Under the pieces are notes generated by a model. It searched no databases and was not told the origin of the DNA. It saw only the letters and a program-made list of their open reading frames with translations. A program made the position numbers and the translations under genes. Shown here piece by piece: positions 1 through 7,475 of a stretch of 19,241 nucleotides of DNA (the first letter of the stretch is position 1; each line of letters starts with the position of its first letter). The stretch comes from CAYMEV01 sp964431655 [NCBI: uncultured bacterium]. Its GTDB lineage: Bacteria; CAYMEV01. The stretch covers positions 1 through 19,241 of the forward strand of contig CAYSKJ010000050.1 in the NCBI GenBank assembly GCA_964431655.1, read 5' to 3'.

Positions 1-735
1 ATAGTATTTGATCCTGAGGGCTCCTGAAAAGTCATTGCCTCCGGACTTTGTTACTGTGTTGATAACACCGCCGGAAACCCTTCCGAACTCAGCAGGCATA
101 CCGCCGGTCAGAACCTCGGTTTCTGCAACTGCGTCAGCATTGAGGTTTGCGCCGAAGGTTCCTGTAAGGGGATCTGTGGTGTCAACACCGTCAAACATGT
201 AAAGGTTGGAGAATCTCTGTCCCCCGCGTACCCTTACATTGCCGGAGCCGGTAGTTCCGCCCTGCATGGAGAGACTGGACTGGTAATTGTCTGAACCAGG
301 AAGTCTTTCTGTAAAATCCCTGTCAACATTAACGCCCGAGGTTGAAGATGTGGTATCAAGGACCGGAGCGGCCCCTGTAATAACTACCTGTTCTTCGAAG
401 GCAACCTCTTTGAGCTGAATATCAACCTGAGATATCTTGTTAACCAGAACTTCCAGTCCTGTTCTGAGAACGGTCTGGAAACCCATCATCCTGAACTCCA
501 GCTGATAGTCCTTTCCCGGAGGGAGTTCTATCAGCCTGTATCTACCGTTTTCATCGGTGGTGTAGTATCTTGGCTGCAGAAGTGCTGGTGATTCGGCTTT
601 TACAACAACGCCTGGCAACGGATCTCCCTGGTCATCGGTAACTGTTCCTTCAATGGAACCCCTTACCTGGGCCCAGGAGACGACCGAGCCAAGAATCAGC
701 ATAAAAGCAAATAGTACGAACAGTTTCTTGGTCAT
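1..735 (-). CDS. TonB-dependent receptor, Oar-like (N-terminal part, runs off window)
   Basis: Outer-membrane receptor for TonB-driven uptake; the substrate cannot be told from sequence. The frame opens with ATG at 735 and stays open for 245 codons to base 1, so the C-terminal part lies outside the window. A signal peptide (MTKKLFVLFAFMLILG..., cleavage near WAQ) precedes a carboxypeptidase-regulatory-like beta-sandwich (about residues 25-112, beginning RGSIEGTV). The plug follows, with ITGAAPVLDTTSS, the DGVDTTDPLTGTFGANLNAD stretch, and VSGGVINTVTKSGGN near residues 224-238. It is a close paralogue of the next gene (1021-3804), collinear throughout except for small changes in the plug around residues 150-175. 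A GGAGG lies 13 nt before the start. A strong terminator upstream insulates it from its neighbour, so it is probably transcribed alone. Confidence 0.93.
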   Translation of the reverse strand, partial: MTKKLFVLFAFMLILGSVVSWAQVRGSIEGTVTDDQGDPLPGVVVKAESPALLQPRYYTTDENGRYRLIELPPGKDYQLEFRMMGFQTVLRTGLEVLVNKISQVDIQLKEVAFEEQVVITGAAPVLDTTSSTSGVNVDRDFTERLPGSDNYQSSLSMQGGTTGSGNVRVRGGQRFSNLYMFDGVDTTDPLTGTFGANLNADAVAETEVLTGGMPAEFGRVSGGVINTVTKSGGNDFSGALRIKYY

Positions 736-748
736 AAAACCTAAATGT

Positions 749-756
749 CCTCCTTT
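749..756 (-). promoter_or_regulatory. Ribosome binding site of the partial receptor gene
   Basis: The minus strand reads AAAGGAGG, ending 13 nt before the ATG at 735. The spacing is long, but the paralogue at 3804 has the same arrangement (AAAGGAGG, 12 nt), which supports both starts. Confidence 0.7.
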
Positions 757-868
757 TTTATTTTTTGTTTTTTTATGCTTGGTTACATAGAACAACATGC
801 TAAAAAGATATAGCCTTAAAAATATTAATCAAGAAAAAAAATTAAATTAATGAAAAATTAACTGATTG

Positions 869-896
869 AATATACTATTTTAGAAAACCTTTTGAA
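869..896 (-). promoter_or_regulatory. Candidate sigma70-type promoter for the partial receptor
   Basis: On the minus strand, TTCAAA (896-891) is followed after 16 bp by TATATT (874-869). This predicts a start near 862 and a leader of roughly 125 nt. The -35 is weak. The rest of 736-972 is AT-rich and shows no gene. The leader length is similar to that predicted for the paralogue, which is mild support. Confidence 0.35.
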
Positions 897-972
897 TGTT
901 TTGAGTGTTTAATAAGCTTTTATCGTCATTTGCATTTAACATTATTATCGGGGGTGGGAAATCGGGAGGTGG

Positions 973-1008
973 AAAAAAAAGGGGATAACGGGTCATCCCG
1001 TTATCCCC
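973..1008 (-). terminator. Rho-independent terminator after the full-length receptor gene
   Basis: A perfect 12-bp inverted repeat, GGGGATAACGGG / CCCGTTATCCCC, has a 4-nt loop (993-996). On the minus strand it is followed by eight T (980-973). It lies 12 nt past the stop codon of the 1021-3804 gene and before the next minus-strand gene, so the two receptors are separate transcription units. Confidence 0.93.
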
Positions 1009-1020
1009 TGGTAAGTTCAT

Positions 1021-3804
1021 TTAGAATTCATACTTTACGGCAACCTGCCATCTCATAGGATTGTTCCACCCTGTTGCATCTCCGAAGGTGCTGTCGCCTC
1101 TCTGGCTTACAGCGGTTACGCCCTGCCAATCAGTCAGGTTGAAGATATCGCCTATCAGTGTCAGTTTACCCCATTTTCCCAGCTGGAAATCATGCTGTAT
1201 GGAAAGGTCTATGTAATGGGAATCGGGCAGATTATAAGCACCCATCCCTTCTTCGGATATAACCGTCCATCCCTCGCTGGTTCCGCCGGGTCCGTTTATC
1301 CTTTCGCCCTGGACAAACTTGGAATAGGGCTGGCCGGATGCCCAGTTGGCCATGATTCCAATAGATGTGCCCCAGGAGAAGATATAGTTGGCGCTGAGCT
1401 TTACATTGTGTTTTGTGCTGTAGGGGATATATCCGTAGAGGTTTTCTGAGAGATTAGGCGTATCATAGGAGTTGGTGAAATAGGAGATAGAGCTTGCGCC
1501 CCATGTTTCATGGCCGTCATAGGCTGTACCCTTGCTTTCGGAATAGGTATAGCTTGCAATGAGGGTAAAGTTATTCATCTTTGCGGTTGAATAAAGCTCT
1601 ACACCCCAGTAATCTCTCTTATAGCCCGGAATTGTAGTAGCATAGTAGTAGGAGTTGGCTACATAGGTATCCTCATCGTATAGATGACTTCCGTCTGTTC
1701 CAGGACCTCCCCACAGGACATTGCCGTCCTCATCCAGGAAGATGGAATAGTCTTCGGGAATATCCCTGTTAAGCTTTCTTGTATAGCTGATACCTGCTGA
1801 AAGGTTGTCTGCAAGCTCTCTTTCATAACCGATGGTGAATTCATCAGTATACTCAGGCTTTACATCGCGGTCAATCTCATTGTTGTACAGCCCGGGTGTG
1901 GTGGCTCCTTCATATTCCCATCCTGAATTGGGGTCAGAACCGTCATAAAGGTCCGGGTTCCAACGGTATGTCTCTCTCCAGGACTGATTTACCTCTTCGA
2001 AATCCGCAAACATGGTAGACCATATATTGTAGAACCTTCCCATAAAGAGGTTGAGCTTATGCTTGCCCGTATTACCTATATCCCATACAAAACCGAGCCT
2101 CGGGGCTATCATGTCAAAGAAATCATGCTTGAAAACCCTTGTGTTGACATTGTTATATCCCTCGTGGGACTCAAACCTGACACCGGCATTGACTGTAAAG
2201 CCTTCAATAAAATCCGGCCTCCATTTGTCCTGGATATAAAAGGCATAGTATTTTGCTGAACCTCCGCCTGCTATATCATCATGCCTGATGGTCCAGGTTG
2301 ATCTGTCAGTCCAGTGCTCCGGCGAATTCCAGTCATCTATTCCCCCTGTATAAGAATCATCCAGGTATATCAGAAAGGATTCCGGAACATAGAAGTACCC
2401 GCCGTAACTCTCCATATTGTGATAGGCTATGCCGGTTTTCCACTCATGGTTTCCGGCCACGTCGCTTATGAAATACTTAGCGCTTATTTCATAAGAATCC
2501 CTGTCTCTGTCGGTTTCATAGTTCCATCCGAGGCCCCCTGCATTTATCGGGTCATAATCAGGGAAGTTAACTGATATGGCGGGGTCACTGCTGTAAGCTT
2601 CAATATTGAGCTCCTGCCTGCCTATGCCTATCTTCGTTTCAACAAACAGGTTCTGGGAAACAATCCAGGTCCAGTTCAAACCGTAGGAGTTTCCTCCCTG
2701 CTGCCACTCAGCAAGCGAATTTGCTGATACAGTCCCCCTGCCGACATTATAGCCGTTATCCCTGGTCATGGGGTCTGAAGACCATGTAAAAAATACCTGA
2801 TGTTCCGGGCTTATGGCCCAGGTAAGCTTTGCATAGTAATAACCCCATACATCATCCTGGGGCCATACGGTCTCGGTGATATTGCCATCAGGCCAGTTGC
2901 TTCGCTGAACCACGGTTTCCCTTTCAATCTCTATCCTTTTGAGCGTGATAAAGAACCAGAGCTTGTCCTTCATTACAGGACCGCCCAGCATGACGGTGGG
3001 CTCAAACCTTGATGTGCCACCCCTGGATTCATAGTGGTCAGAGTCAAGCTCCCAGTCAGGATCATAGTATTTTATCCTGAACCCTCCTGTGAACTCATTA
3101 CCGCCTGATTTGGTAACTGTATTGATAACACCGCCGGAAACCCTTCCGTATTCAGCGGGCATACCTCCCGTCATAATCTCGGTTTCGGCGATGGCATCAG
3201 CATTCAGGTTTGCGCCAAAGGTTCCTGTCAGCGGGTCGGTGGTATCAACACCGTCAAAGAAATATACATTATTGAACCTCATGCCTCCCCTTACCGACGG
3301 GTTACCGCCGCCTGTGGCTGTTGTTCCGCCCTGGATCTGGAGCTGGGTCTGGTAGTTGTCAGCACCCGGAAGTCTTTCTGAAAACTCCCTTTCTACATTA
3401 ACGCCTGAAGTCGATGAAGTGGTATCCAGTACAGGAGCTGCACCGGTAATAATGACCTGCTCTTCAAAAGCTACTTCTTTAAGCTGGACATCTACCCTGG
3501 TAACCCTGTTCACAGCTACCGATATACCTGTCCTGAGGACAGTCTGGAAGCCCATCATCTTGAACTCTATCTGGTAGTCTGCACCCGGTGTGAGCTCTAT
3601 CAGCCTGTAGTTCCCGTTTTCATCCGTTGTATAATATCTCGGCTGTATGAGGGTTGATGATTCGGCCTTTACAACAACTCCCGGCAGAGGATCACCGTTC
3701 TCATCGCTTACTGTTCCTTCAATGGAGCCTCTTACCTGGGCTAAAATGGACATTGAGCCTATAAAGAATACACAAAGAAGAAAAATCCACAGTTTTTTTA
3801 CCAT
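1021..3804 (-). CDS. TonB-dependent receptor, Oar-like, with carboxypeptidase-regulatory-like N-terminal domain
   Basis: A 927-residue outer-membrane receptor, complete from ATG at 3804. Residues 1-22 form a signal peptide ending SMSILAQ. Residues 24-112 form a carboxypeptidase-regulatory-like beta-sandwich (RGSIEGTVSDENGDPLPGVV). The TonB plug spans about 113-245, with VITGAAPVLDTT and the hallmark GGVINTVTKSGGNEFTG. The remaining roughly 680 residues are aromatic-rich alternating beta-barrel sequence ending in an aromatic terminus (VAVKYEF), the usual barrel-assembly signal. Length and order match Oar-like receptors rather than small siderophore receptors. No SusD partner is adjacent, so a glycan role is not indicated. 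It has its own promoter (3952-3979), SD and terminator. The substrate is unknown. Confidence 0.95.
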   Translation of the reverse strand: MVKKLWIFLLCVFFIGSMSILAQVRGSIEGTVSDENGDPLPGVVVKAESSTLIQPRYYTTDENGNYRLIELTPGADYQIEFKMMGFQTVLRTGISVAVNRVTRVDVQLKEVAFEEQVIITGAAPVLDTTSSTSGVNVEREFSERLPGADNYQTQLQIQGGTTATGGGNPSVRGGMRFNNVYFFDGVDTTDPLTGTFGANLNADAIAETEIMTGGMPAEYGRVSGGVINTVTKSGGNEFTGGFRIKYYDPDWELDSDHYESRGGTSRFEPTVMLGGPVMKDKLWFFITLKRIEIERETVVQRSNWPDGNITETVWPQDDVWGYYYAKLTWAISPEHQVFFTWSSDPMTRDNGYNVGRGTVSANSLAEWQQGGNSYGLNWTWIVSQNLFVETKIGIGRQELNIEAYSSDPAISVNFPDYDPINAGGLGWNYETDRDRDSYEISAKYFISDVAGNHEWKTGIAYHNMESYGGYFYVPESFLIYLDDSYTGGIDDWNSPEHWTDRSTWTIRHDDIAGGGSAKYYAFYIQDKWRPDFIEGFTVNAGVRFESHEGYNNVNTRVFKHDFFDMIAPRLGFVWDIGNTGKHKLNLFMGRFYNIWSTMFADFEEVNQSWRETYRWNPDLYDGSDPNSGWEYEGATTPGLYNNEIDRDVKPEYTDEFTIGYERELADNLSAGISYTRKLNRDIPEDYSIFLDEDGNVLWGGPGTDGSHLYDEDTYVANSYYYATTIPGYKRDYWGVELYSTAKMNNFTLIASYTYSESKGTAYDGHETWGASSISYFTNSYDTPNLSENLYGYIPYSTKHNVKLSANYIFSWGTSIGIMANWASGQPYSKFVQGERINGPGGTSEGWTVISEEGMGAYNLPDSHYIDLSIQHDFQLGKWGKLTLIGDIFNLTDWQGVTAVSQRGDSTFGDATGWNNPMRWQVAVKYEF

Positions 3805-3816
3805 AGTACTCTGAAA

Positions 3817-3824
3817 CCTCCTTT
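3817..3824 (-). promoter_or_regulatory. Ribosome binding site of the full-length receptor gene
   Basis: AAAGGAGG on the minus strand, 12 nt before the ATG at 3804. It fixes that start; the short open frame overlapping it has no support. Confidence 0.7.
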
Positions 3825-3951
3825 TTTTAATTTTAATATTTGATCTTGATAATTGCTTTCATAAAACATATTAAGCACCAGGTTTACCCTTGAAACAGCC
3901 ACTGATGCTGAAAAATATAAGTGAAACAAACCCTTCAACATATAAGTATAT

Positions 3952-3979
3952 ATTATATATAGTTTTTTATTTTTTTCAA
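3952..3979 (-). promoter_or_regulatory. Sigma70-type promoter for the full-length receptor
   Basis: On the minus strand, TTGAAA (3979-3974) is followed after 16 bp by a perfect TATAAT (3957-3952). The predicted start near 3945 gives a leader of about 140 nt. The spacer contains an A-tract. Confidence 0.6.
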
Positions 3980-4203
3980 GCATTGCCTTCATTTTTTATT
4001 TCTATCACTCAAATCATGCTCTGTCAAGCTATTTTGGCAAAAATCAGCTATTTAATGAATATATTTCCCCCCTTTCAGGATATATTTATATATGTTGCCT
4101 TCATTTAAATACTTAACATCTATCTATCCAATCGTCATGCAGAAAGTATAAATAAATCCGTGAATGTATGATTTTTTAAAATGACAGAATCTGTATTTTT
4201 TTA
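3980..4203. other. AT-rich intergenic stretch without a recognised gene
   Basis: This lies between the receptor promoter and the nrdJ promoter. Short open frames cross it but are low-complexity, lack RBSs and resemble no protein. A 12-nt direct repeat TTGCCTTCATTT occurs at 3983-3994 and 4095-4106. I see no riboswitch-like or tRNA-like fold. Confidence 0.5.
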
Positions 4204-4232
4204 TTTACAATAAACACAACATGTAGTATACT
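4204..4232 (+). promoter_or_regulatory. nrdJ promoter (sigma70 type)
   Basis: TTTACA (4204-4209), a 17-bp spacer, then TATACT (4227-4232). The predicted start near 4239 leaves a leader of only about 32 nt, too short for a cobalamin riboswitch. The promoter is overlapped and followed by two NrdR-box-like 16-mers. Confidence 0.7.
4214..4229 (+). promoter_or_regulatory. Candidate NrdR box 1
   Basis: ACACAACATGTAGTAT matches the published NrdR-box consensus ACACWATATATWGTGT at 13 of 16 positions by eye. It covers part of the spacer and overlaps the -10, a position suited to repression. Confidence 0.6.
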
Positions 4233-4245
4233 ATTTTTATACATA

Positions 4246-4261
4246 ACACTATATAAGGTGG
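4246..4261 (+). promoter_or_regulatory. Candidate NrdR box 2
   Basis: ACACTATATAAGGTGG also matches the NrdR-box consensus at 13 of 16 positions. It starts exactly 32 bp after box 1, about three helical turns, the spacing typical of paired NrdR sites. Its right half coincides with the nrdJ Shine-Dalgarno AAGGTGGG (4255-4262), which may explain the mismatches there. Confidence 0.6.
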
Positions 4262-4270
4262 GTTTAGTAA

Positions 4271-6775
4271 ATGAAGGAAAAGAATTTTTTTTCTGGTAAT
4301 TTGAAGGCACTGGATTATCAGGCCATCAAAAGCTACATCAGCAAACATTATAAAGAACTCGAGGAAAAAGAAATCTCAAAGGTCCTGGAGCATCTGGATG
4401 ACCAGATAAGGGAAATATCCAGGGATAACCTGGATAATAATATTATAAAATCCCTTATCCAGAATTACATGAGCCTTATGACCAGCAGAAAGGCAAAACG
4501 GAGGGAAACAACCAATATTCCCTCTTGCAAGCTTTCTGACAATGCAAAAACAGTGCTTGAAAAAAGATACCTCAAGAAGGATTCAAAGGGCAGTCTTATG
4601 GAAACCCCCGAGGAAATGTTCAGGCGCATAACTGAAAGCATTGCCGGGTTTGACCATGAAAAGGATGAAAATGGACTCAAAGAGCTGAAGAACAGATTCT
4701 ATGAAATGATGTCAGGCCTGGATTTTCTGCCTAATTCTCCCACTTTAATGAATGCAGGGACTCCGCTTCAGCAATTGTCTGCATGTTTCGTCCTTCCCAT
4801 AAAGGATTCAATGGAGGATATTTTCGAAACCATAAAGAATGCGGCACTTATACATAAAAGCGGAGGAGGAACCGGATTTTCCTTCTCCAGGATAAGACCG
4901 GCCAATGACATGGTGCTGTCAACCAAGGGAGTCTCCTCAGGGCCTGTGTCTTTCATGAAGGTTTTCAACTCCGCAACCGAAACGATAAAGCAGGGAGGGC
5001 GCCGAAGGGGAGCCAATATGGCAATCCTGCGCGTTGATCACCCGGATATCCTGGAGTTCATAAACTCAAAAAAGAATACCGATGAACTGAATAATTTTAA
5101 TATTTCTGTGGCTTTAACCGAAGAATTTATGGAAGCTGTGGAGTTTGACGAAAAATACAGCCTCATAAACCCCAGGAGTAATAAGCCTGCCGGAGAGCTC
5201 AAGGCAAGGGATGTTTTTGACCTGATAGTCAACAATGCCTATGATACCGGAGAACCTGGCATCATCTTCCTTGACAGGATAAACAGGGACAACTTCACGC
5301 CATCCCTTGGCGAGATAGAAAGCACGAACCCCTGCGGGGAACAGCCACTTCTGCCTTATGAATCCTGTAATCTGGGTTCCATCAACCTTGCCAATATGAT
5401 AAGCTGTGACGACAGCAACTGCCGGGTCATTGACTGGGAAAAGCTGAAGGATACCGTTCATTTAGCGGTGAGGTTCCTGGACAATGTAATAGATGCCAAT
5501 AAATATCCCCTGGAGAAGATAAGGGAAGTGACCCTGTCTAACAGGAAGATAGGGCTTGGTATAATGGGATTTGCAGACCTGCTTTTTATGATGGAACTGC
5601 CTTACAACAGCCAGAAGGGTATTTCCCTCGGAGAAAAGATAATGAAATTTATAAGGGATGAAGCGGTTTCTGCTTCTCAGGTTCTTGCTGAGATCCGGGG
5701 ACCTTTTCCCAACTGGCATGTATCAACTTTGAAAGAGAGCTTCAGCCAGCCGCTCAGAAATGCAACCCTGACAACAATAGCCCCGACCGGAACCCTGAGC
5801 ATCATAGCGAACTGCTCATCAGGAATTGAGCCTTTATTTTCCCTGGCCTTTGAAAGAAATGTTATGGATAATACAAAGCTTAAGGAAATTCACCCCTATT
5901 TCAGCACTATAAGCAAAGAAAGGGATTTTTACAGGGAAACCATGGTCAATGATATACTGAAGCAGGGTTCAATACAGGATATCGAGTATATACCCGCTGA
6001 TATTAAAAAAATATTTGTTACCGCCATGGATATATCTCCCAAATGGCATATAAAAATGCAGGCAGCCTTTCAGAAGTACACTGACAATGCAGTTTCTAAG
6101 ACTGTGAACTTCCCGGAAAAATGCAAAAAAACCGATGTAAAGGATGTATTTCAGCTGGCTTATAAATATGGCTGTAAGGGGATTACCATCTACAGGCAGA
6201 ATTCAAGGCCCGACCAGGTTCTCCAGCTGAAAAAGGAGGAGAAAAAGCCCGAGATCTTAGCGCCGAGAGTACGGCCAGACGTTACTTTCGGGCGTACTGC
6301 AAGGGTAAGGACCGGGTGCGGAAACCTGTATATAACCATAAATGAGGATGATAAAGGTCTTTCTGAGGTATTTATCCGTATGGGAAAAACAGGAGGATGT
6401 ATTTCTTCCTATACAGAGGCTATTGGAAGGCTCATATCCCTTGCACTGCGCTCGGGGGTTGATCTAAACAGTGTTACAAAACAGCTGAAAGGAATAAGAT
6501 GCCCCAATCCCTCCTATACAAAGAACGGTTTTGTCGCCAGCTGTTCCGACGGTATTAGGCAGGCGCTGGTTGATTATATCAGCAATGGCAATGGTCACAG
6601 GATGATGGACAACAATGATAAGCAGGAAAAACAATTAGAAGCTGTTGTAAGGGAAGCCTCTCCGGATATTTTAAGCATAGGGCTATCTCCCGAATGCCCT
6701 GAATGCGGAAGCATCGTAATCGTAGAGAGTAACTGCCTTTACTGCCGAAACTGCGGATACTCAAAATGCCCATAA
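4271..6775 (+). CDS. nrdJ: Adenosylcobalamin-dependent (class II) ribonucleoside-diphosphate reductase
   Basis: Makes deoxyribonucleotides from ribonucleotides using adenosylcobalamin to generate a cysteine thiyl radical; cytoplasmic and oxygen-independent. The protein has 834 residues. The barrel carries the disulfide cysteine in QLSACFVLP (C172), the radical site NPCGE (N353, C355, E357), the second disulfide cysteine in ESCNLGS (C366) and the phosphate loop APTGTLS. After the barrel come a TSCPD-type domain (about residues 675-745, [11 protein letters not shown] to GIRCP) and a C-terminal zinc-ribbon-like tail with CPEC and CRNCGYSKC, as in Thermotoga-type NrdJ. The first roughly 90 residues are helical and charged and do not form a clear ATP-cone. 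ATG follows AAGGTGGG by 8 nt. It has its own promoter with candidate NrdR sites. No class I or III reductase is adjacent. Confidence 0.97.
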   Translation: MKEKNFFSGNLKALDYQAIKSYISKHYKELEEKEISKVLEHLDDQIREISRDNLDNNIIKSLIQNYMSLMTSRKAKRRETTNIPSCKLSDNAKTVLEKRYLKKDSKGSLMETPEEMFRRITESIAGFDHEKDENGLKELKNRFYEMMSGLDFLPNSPTLMNAGTPLQQLSACFVLPIKDSMEDIFETIKNAALIHKSGGGTGFSFSRIRPANDMVLSTKGVSSGPVSFMKVFNSATETIKQGGRRRGANMAILRVDHPDILEFINSKKNTDELNNFNISVALTEEFMEAVEFDEKYSLINPRSNKPAGELKARDVFDLIVNNAYDTGEPGIIFLDRINRDNFTPSLGEIESTNPCGEQPLLPYESCNLGSINLANMISCDDSNCRVIDWEKLKDTVHLAVRFLDNVIDANKYPLEKIREVTLSNRKIGLGIMGFADLLFMMELPYNSQKGISLGEKIMKFIRDEAVSASQVLAEIRGPFPNWHVSTLKESFSQPLRNATLTTIAPTGTLSIIANCSSGIEPLFSLAFERNVMDNTKLKEIHPYFSTISKERDFYRETMVNDILKQGSIQDIEYIPADIKKIFVTAMDISPKWHIKMQAAFQKYTDNAVSKTVNFPEKCKKTDVKDVFQLAYKYGCKGITIYRQNSRPDQVLQLKKEEKKPEILAPRVRPDVTFGRTARVRTGCGNLYITINEDDKGLSEVFIRMGKTGGCISSYTEAIGRLISLALRSGVDLNSVTKQLKGIRCPNPSYTKNGFVASCSDGIRQALVDYISNGNGHRMMDNNDKQEKQLEAVVREASPDILSIGLSPECPECGSIVIVESNCLYCRNCGYSKCP

Positions 6776-6781
6776 ATTATA

Positions 6782-6811
6782 TTGACATTTGCCCTGTTCA
6801 AGTTTAAGTAT
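6782..6811 (+). promoter_or_regulatory. Possible promoter of the ferredoxin gene
   Basis: A perfect -35 TTGACA lies at 6782-6787, just past the nrdJ stop. The best -10 at 17-18 bp is poor (TAAGTA or AAGTAT, 6805-6811). It could be a regulated promoter, or the ferredoxin may be co-transcribed with nrdJ; no terminator lies between them. Confidence 0.3.
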
Positions 6812-6828
6812 TCGTTATGGTTTAATAA

Positions 6829-7014
<186 letters not shown>

Positions 7015-7021
7015 AACTTCA

Positions 7022-7048
7022 GCGGGAGCATACAGCTCCCGCCTTTTT
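7022..7048 (+). terminator. Rho-independent terminator after the ferredoxin gene
   Basis: A perfect 8-bp stem GCGGGAGC / GCTCCCGC (7022-7029, 7035-7042) has loop ATACA and is followed by CTTTTT. It starts 8 nt past the ferredoxin stop and ends 13 nt before the TTG proposed as the start of the next gene. Confidence 0.9.
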
Positions 7049-7061
7049 ACACCAAAACTTT

Positions 7062-7475
7062 TTGAAAGCTTTTAGGATAAGCCTTTTTTTTGCATTGCTT
7101 TTCTATTCGGAAATTTTCCCTGTATATGCGAAAGACCCGGTAGAGAGTATTTTTTCATCCCTTAAGGACCAGAATCTGCAGGAGATGGCTAAACTCCTTT
7201 CCCGGAATGTCAATATCCGCCTTGCCTCACCGGAAAAAGTATCAGGAATGTTTGCAAAGCACGGCGTTCTGAGGGTATTTAAGGGTATATTTTCAAAATA
7301 CAGTACCTATGAGCTTAAAATGCTATACAGGAATGAGGGCGATGGATCTCTTTTTGTTGCTTATGATTGGACTTTAAAGAAAAATAATGATATATTCAGG
7401 GTAAGCATTATTTTTACCCTTGAGCTTAAAGACAGGGAATATTATATAATAAATATTACAAGCGTTGACAAATAA
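7062..7475 (+). CDS. Small secreted or periplasmic protein, NTF2-like (DUF4783-like)
   Basis: 137 residues if started at TTG 7062. The N-terminus (KAFRISLFFALLFYSEIFPVYA, cleavage before KD) is a clear signal peptide, which argues for this start because any later start would lose it; no ATG fits and no SD is visible. The mature part has an alpha helix (DPVESIFSSLKDQNLQEMAKLL) followed by alternating beta strands ending YYIINITSVDK. That order resembles NTF2-like DUF4783 proteins, but the similarity is by eye only. The stop overlaps the ATG of the HEAT-repeat gene (TAATG), so the two are translationally coupled and probably function together. The gene begins just after a strong terminator; its promoter may lie in the ferredoxin 3' end. 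Function unknown. Confidence 0.75.
   Translation: MKAFRISLFFALLFYSEIFPVYAKDPVESIFSSLKDQNLQEMAKLLSRNVNIRLASPEKVSGMFAKHGVLRVFKGIFSKYSTYELKMLYRNEGDGSLFVAYDWTLKKNNDIFRVSIIFTLELKDREYYIINITSVDK

Noticed and set aside
3983-4106. 12-nt direct repeat TTGCCTTCATTT (112 bp apart)
   Set aside because: A single short pair in AT-rich intergenic DNA without relation to a promoter or hairpin; likely chance.
3798-4108. Short open frames on both strands between the receptor and nrdJ
   Set aside because: They overlap promoter elements, have no SD, are low-complexity AT-rich translations and resemble no protein.
3805-4203. Cobalamin riboswitch upstream of the B12-dependent reductase
   Set aside because: No B12-box-like segment or long GC-paired fold was found, and the best promoter leaves only about 32 nt of leader.
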